Positions 62,231 to 64,000 of a stretch of DNA of 64,000 bases are shown piece after piece. Position 1 is the stretch's first letter; every line of letters begins with the position of its first letter. The translations under genes were made by a program, and so were the position numbers. Below the pieces are notes generated by a model. The model had not been told where the DNA came from, made no database searches, and saw nothing but the letters and a program-made list of their open reading frames with translations. The stretch lies in contig VZSR01003807.1 in NCBI GenBank assembly GCA_013398615.1, forward strand, positions 40,936,578 to 41,000,577, written 5' to 3'. The stretch is from Brachypodius melanocephalos (Eukaryota > Chordata > Aves > Passeriformes > Pycnonotidae).

Positions 62231-64000
62231 TACATTTGGCATTCAGATTACACAGTTAATTGTGCTGGGGTGCTTACTTTAAAATGACATGCTGAGCATG
62301 TTCCAGGTAGAGGGACATGGGAAAGAGCACATAACAGTGTAATTGCATCACTCAGGACCATGGTTCAGCTGACTACAACAACTGAACAGAACAGCACTTT
62401 GGGGAGTGTCTCCTGATCCAGCTGAAGGTGCTGCTGGAAGGACCCTTGCAACAGAGACTCTCATTACCACCAAGACTGCAACCAGCCTGCTTGTTTGTGA
62501 AGTCTGTTTTTCCCCACCCTATGCCAAAATCCATCAGTGTCTATGCTTCTCTGCACTTCTTCTCCACCTGCATGTCAGTGTCAGTCTAAGCCCAGACTGT
62601 GTAAAATATCAGCTAAATATGAACAGGCTGGCTCAGCCTGAGAGAAGTGCAGTTGTGTTAATAAGGTGCTTTCCCTGGGCTTATGGTATTGCTCAGACAG
62701 GAGAACAGACCTGGGGGAGTACTATGCTAACACAATTAAAGCACTTCTAACATCTGTGCTGGCTGCTTAGCAGTAGCCTGAGAATTTTTTCAGTACAGTT
62801 ATTCTCTCTGATACATTAGGAAAGTAGGGCTACATTTTCTTGCTTTGCAGGAATTTTTCCTTTCTTTTTGCACATAGATTTTTCCTGCTTTGGCTTCAAA
62901 GAAGCAGGACTACAAGGGCAAAAGATGAGAGCAGATTTAGTCTACCTAAATTAACTGCATTCATTTTCTTCCCTAAAAAGGCAATTATTATCTTTCTAAT
63001 ACCATCTCAATAACATCAAATTATTTATCTTGATAAACGCCTCTTTACATAAAAGGATAAAGATAGAAAAGTTTATCAGTTTTGGTGAAATGAAGCTCAT
63101 ATTTCATTTATTTTTATTGATGTATTTCATCCAATTCTATATCTTTAACTCCATATTATTCATGGCAGTACCTTGCCAAGGAAAACAGGCCAAGACCTCT
63201 GTGTTTAAAGACAGGAAACTTGGTTAGTTTAGTGCAGTGATAGGTTTGGATAAAGACTGTTTATTCTTTGGAGCCAACTCCTTCCATTAAATTTAAGACT
63301 GCAGAGTGCTATGATAGGGATTGGTTATAAGGGCAACTGTGAACATCTTTCTGTGATATTATCATTAATGTCAATTCTGTGTTTAACCCCCATGTAAACT
63401 TCCAATGAGTGAGAAGGGAAAATCTTATTTTATACGTTTTGTATATGAAGAGTTTTGAAACCCTAACCTTGGTTGTAACCCCCAGATAAAATTGGAATAA
63501 CATAAAAATGAGTAAGGATGACAAAAATACAACAGCAATTAGGACAAATCACTGTGCCTTACCTTAGATCTCTGCCTCTGTTACAGCATTGTTTTTCAGT
63601 TCTTTTACCTATCTTATGCTATTTATTGAATACCCTTCTTTAACAAAGGGGAGAAAAGTTCCACATGGTACAACTGCATTCTAAGTGATCTTCAGTTCCA
63701 CTACAGTGCTTTCTCATATAAGAAAGTAATTTCTGGTCTGAATTCATAAAAGAAAAACAAAATAGCCTGCCTATTTTCTATCTTCAGCAGATTTTCAAAA
63801 AATAGCCTTGAGTTACTCAGGTCAGAGTCCCTAACCTGGCCTTTCTCACTAAATAAAGAGCATGAAACAAAAAGGAATGGCAAGAAACTCTCACCTCATG
63901 GCATAAAAAAAGCAATTAGTTGTCAGGTAGCAAGTTGTTCTATCCAACTGGAAAGCTATGACTAAAAAGGAAAATAGAAATTGGGTGAGAGATATCGAAA
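62231..64000. other. Gene-free sequence at right edge
   Basis: No gene supported. It follows the CR1 fragment and is AT-rich, with only short frames (114 codons or less). Confidence 0.65.

Noticed and set aside
61961..62242. Minus-strand frames of 81 and 93 codons
   Set aside because: They are antisense readings of the CR1 3' end.

Overview
The window looks like bird nuclear DNA, probably from a neoavian and possibly a songbird. Three things point that way: an intact single-exon serotonin receptor of the 5-HT1B type, the 3' end of a CR1 LINE (the dominant avian retrotransposon), and a solo-type LTR resembling an endogenous retrovirus family widespread in neoavian genomes. Two blocks of exactly 100 N (21833-21932 and 40322-40421) are assembly gaps of conventional size. 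The species assignment is inference.

The only protein-coding gene I can support is HTR1B, + strand, 22140-23273, 377 codons, without an intron in the coding sequence. It sits in a sharply GC- and CpG-rich island (about 21780-23780). The first assembly gap falls in its 5' leader or promoter. The leader downstream of the gap has a 14-codon upstream ORF. Downstream of the stop lie a good splice-donor match, a cluster of AP-1, CCAAT and octamer-like motifs, candidate poly(A) signals and a 31-nt A tract.

Everything else (about 1-21700 and 25400-64000) is AT-rich and gene-poor: short random reading frames, microsatellites, T/A homopolymers and decayed retroelements. The recognisable elements are an ERV LTR (about 13635-14670), a CR1 3' end (about 61871-62230), two weaker CR1 remnants (about 10511-10620 and 12265-12310), an 80-bp AT palindrome next to a CA tract (30135-30427), and a short A-rich insertion flanked by 11-bp direct repeats (15819-15909). 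This layout, one small receptor gene in a large desert, is typical for HTR1B. The flanks may hold regulatory elements, but that cannot be judged without alignment.

I found no operon, CRISPR array, tRNA or rRNA gene, and no convincing new multi-gene system. The more interesting leads are around HTR1B: its pharmacology-determining residue, the upstream ORF, the gap in its leader and a possible 3'UTR intron. The internal periodicity of the LTR is also worth a look.
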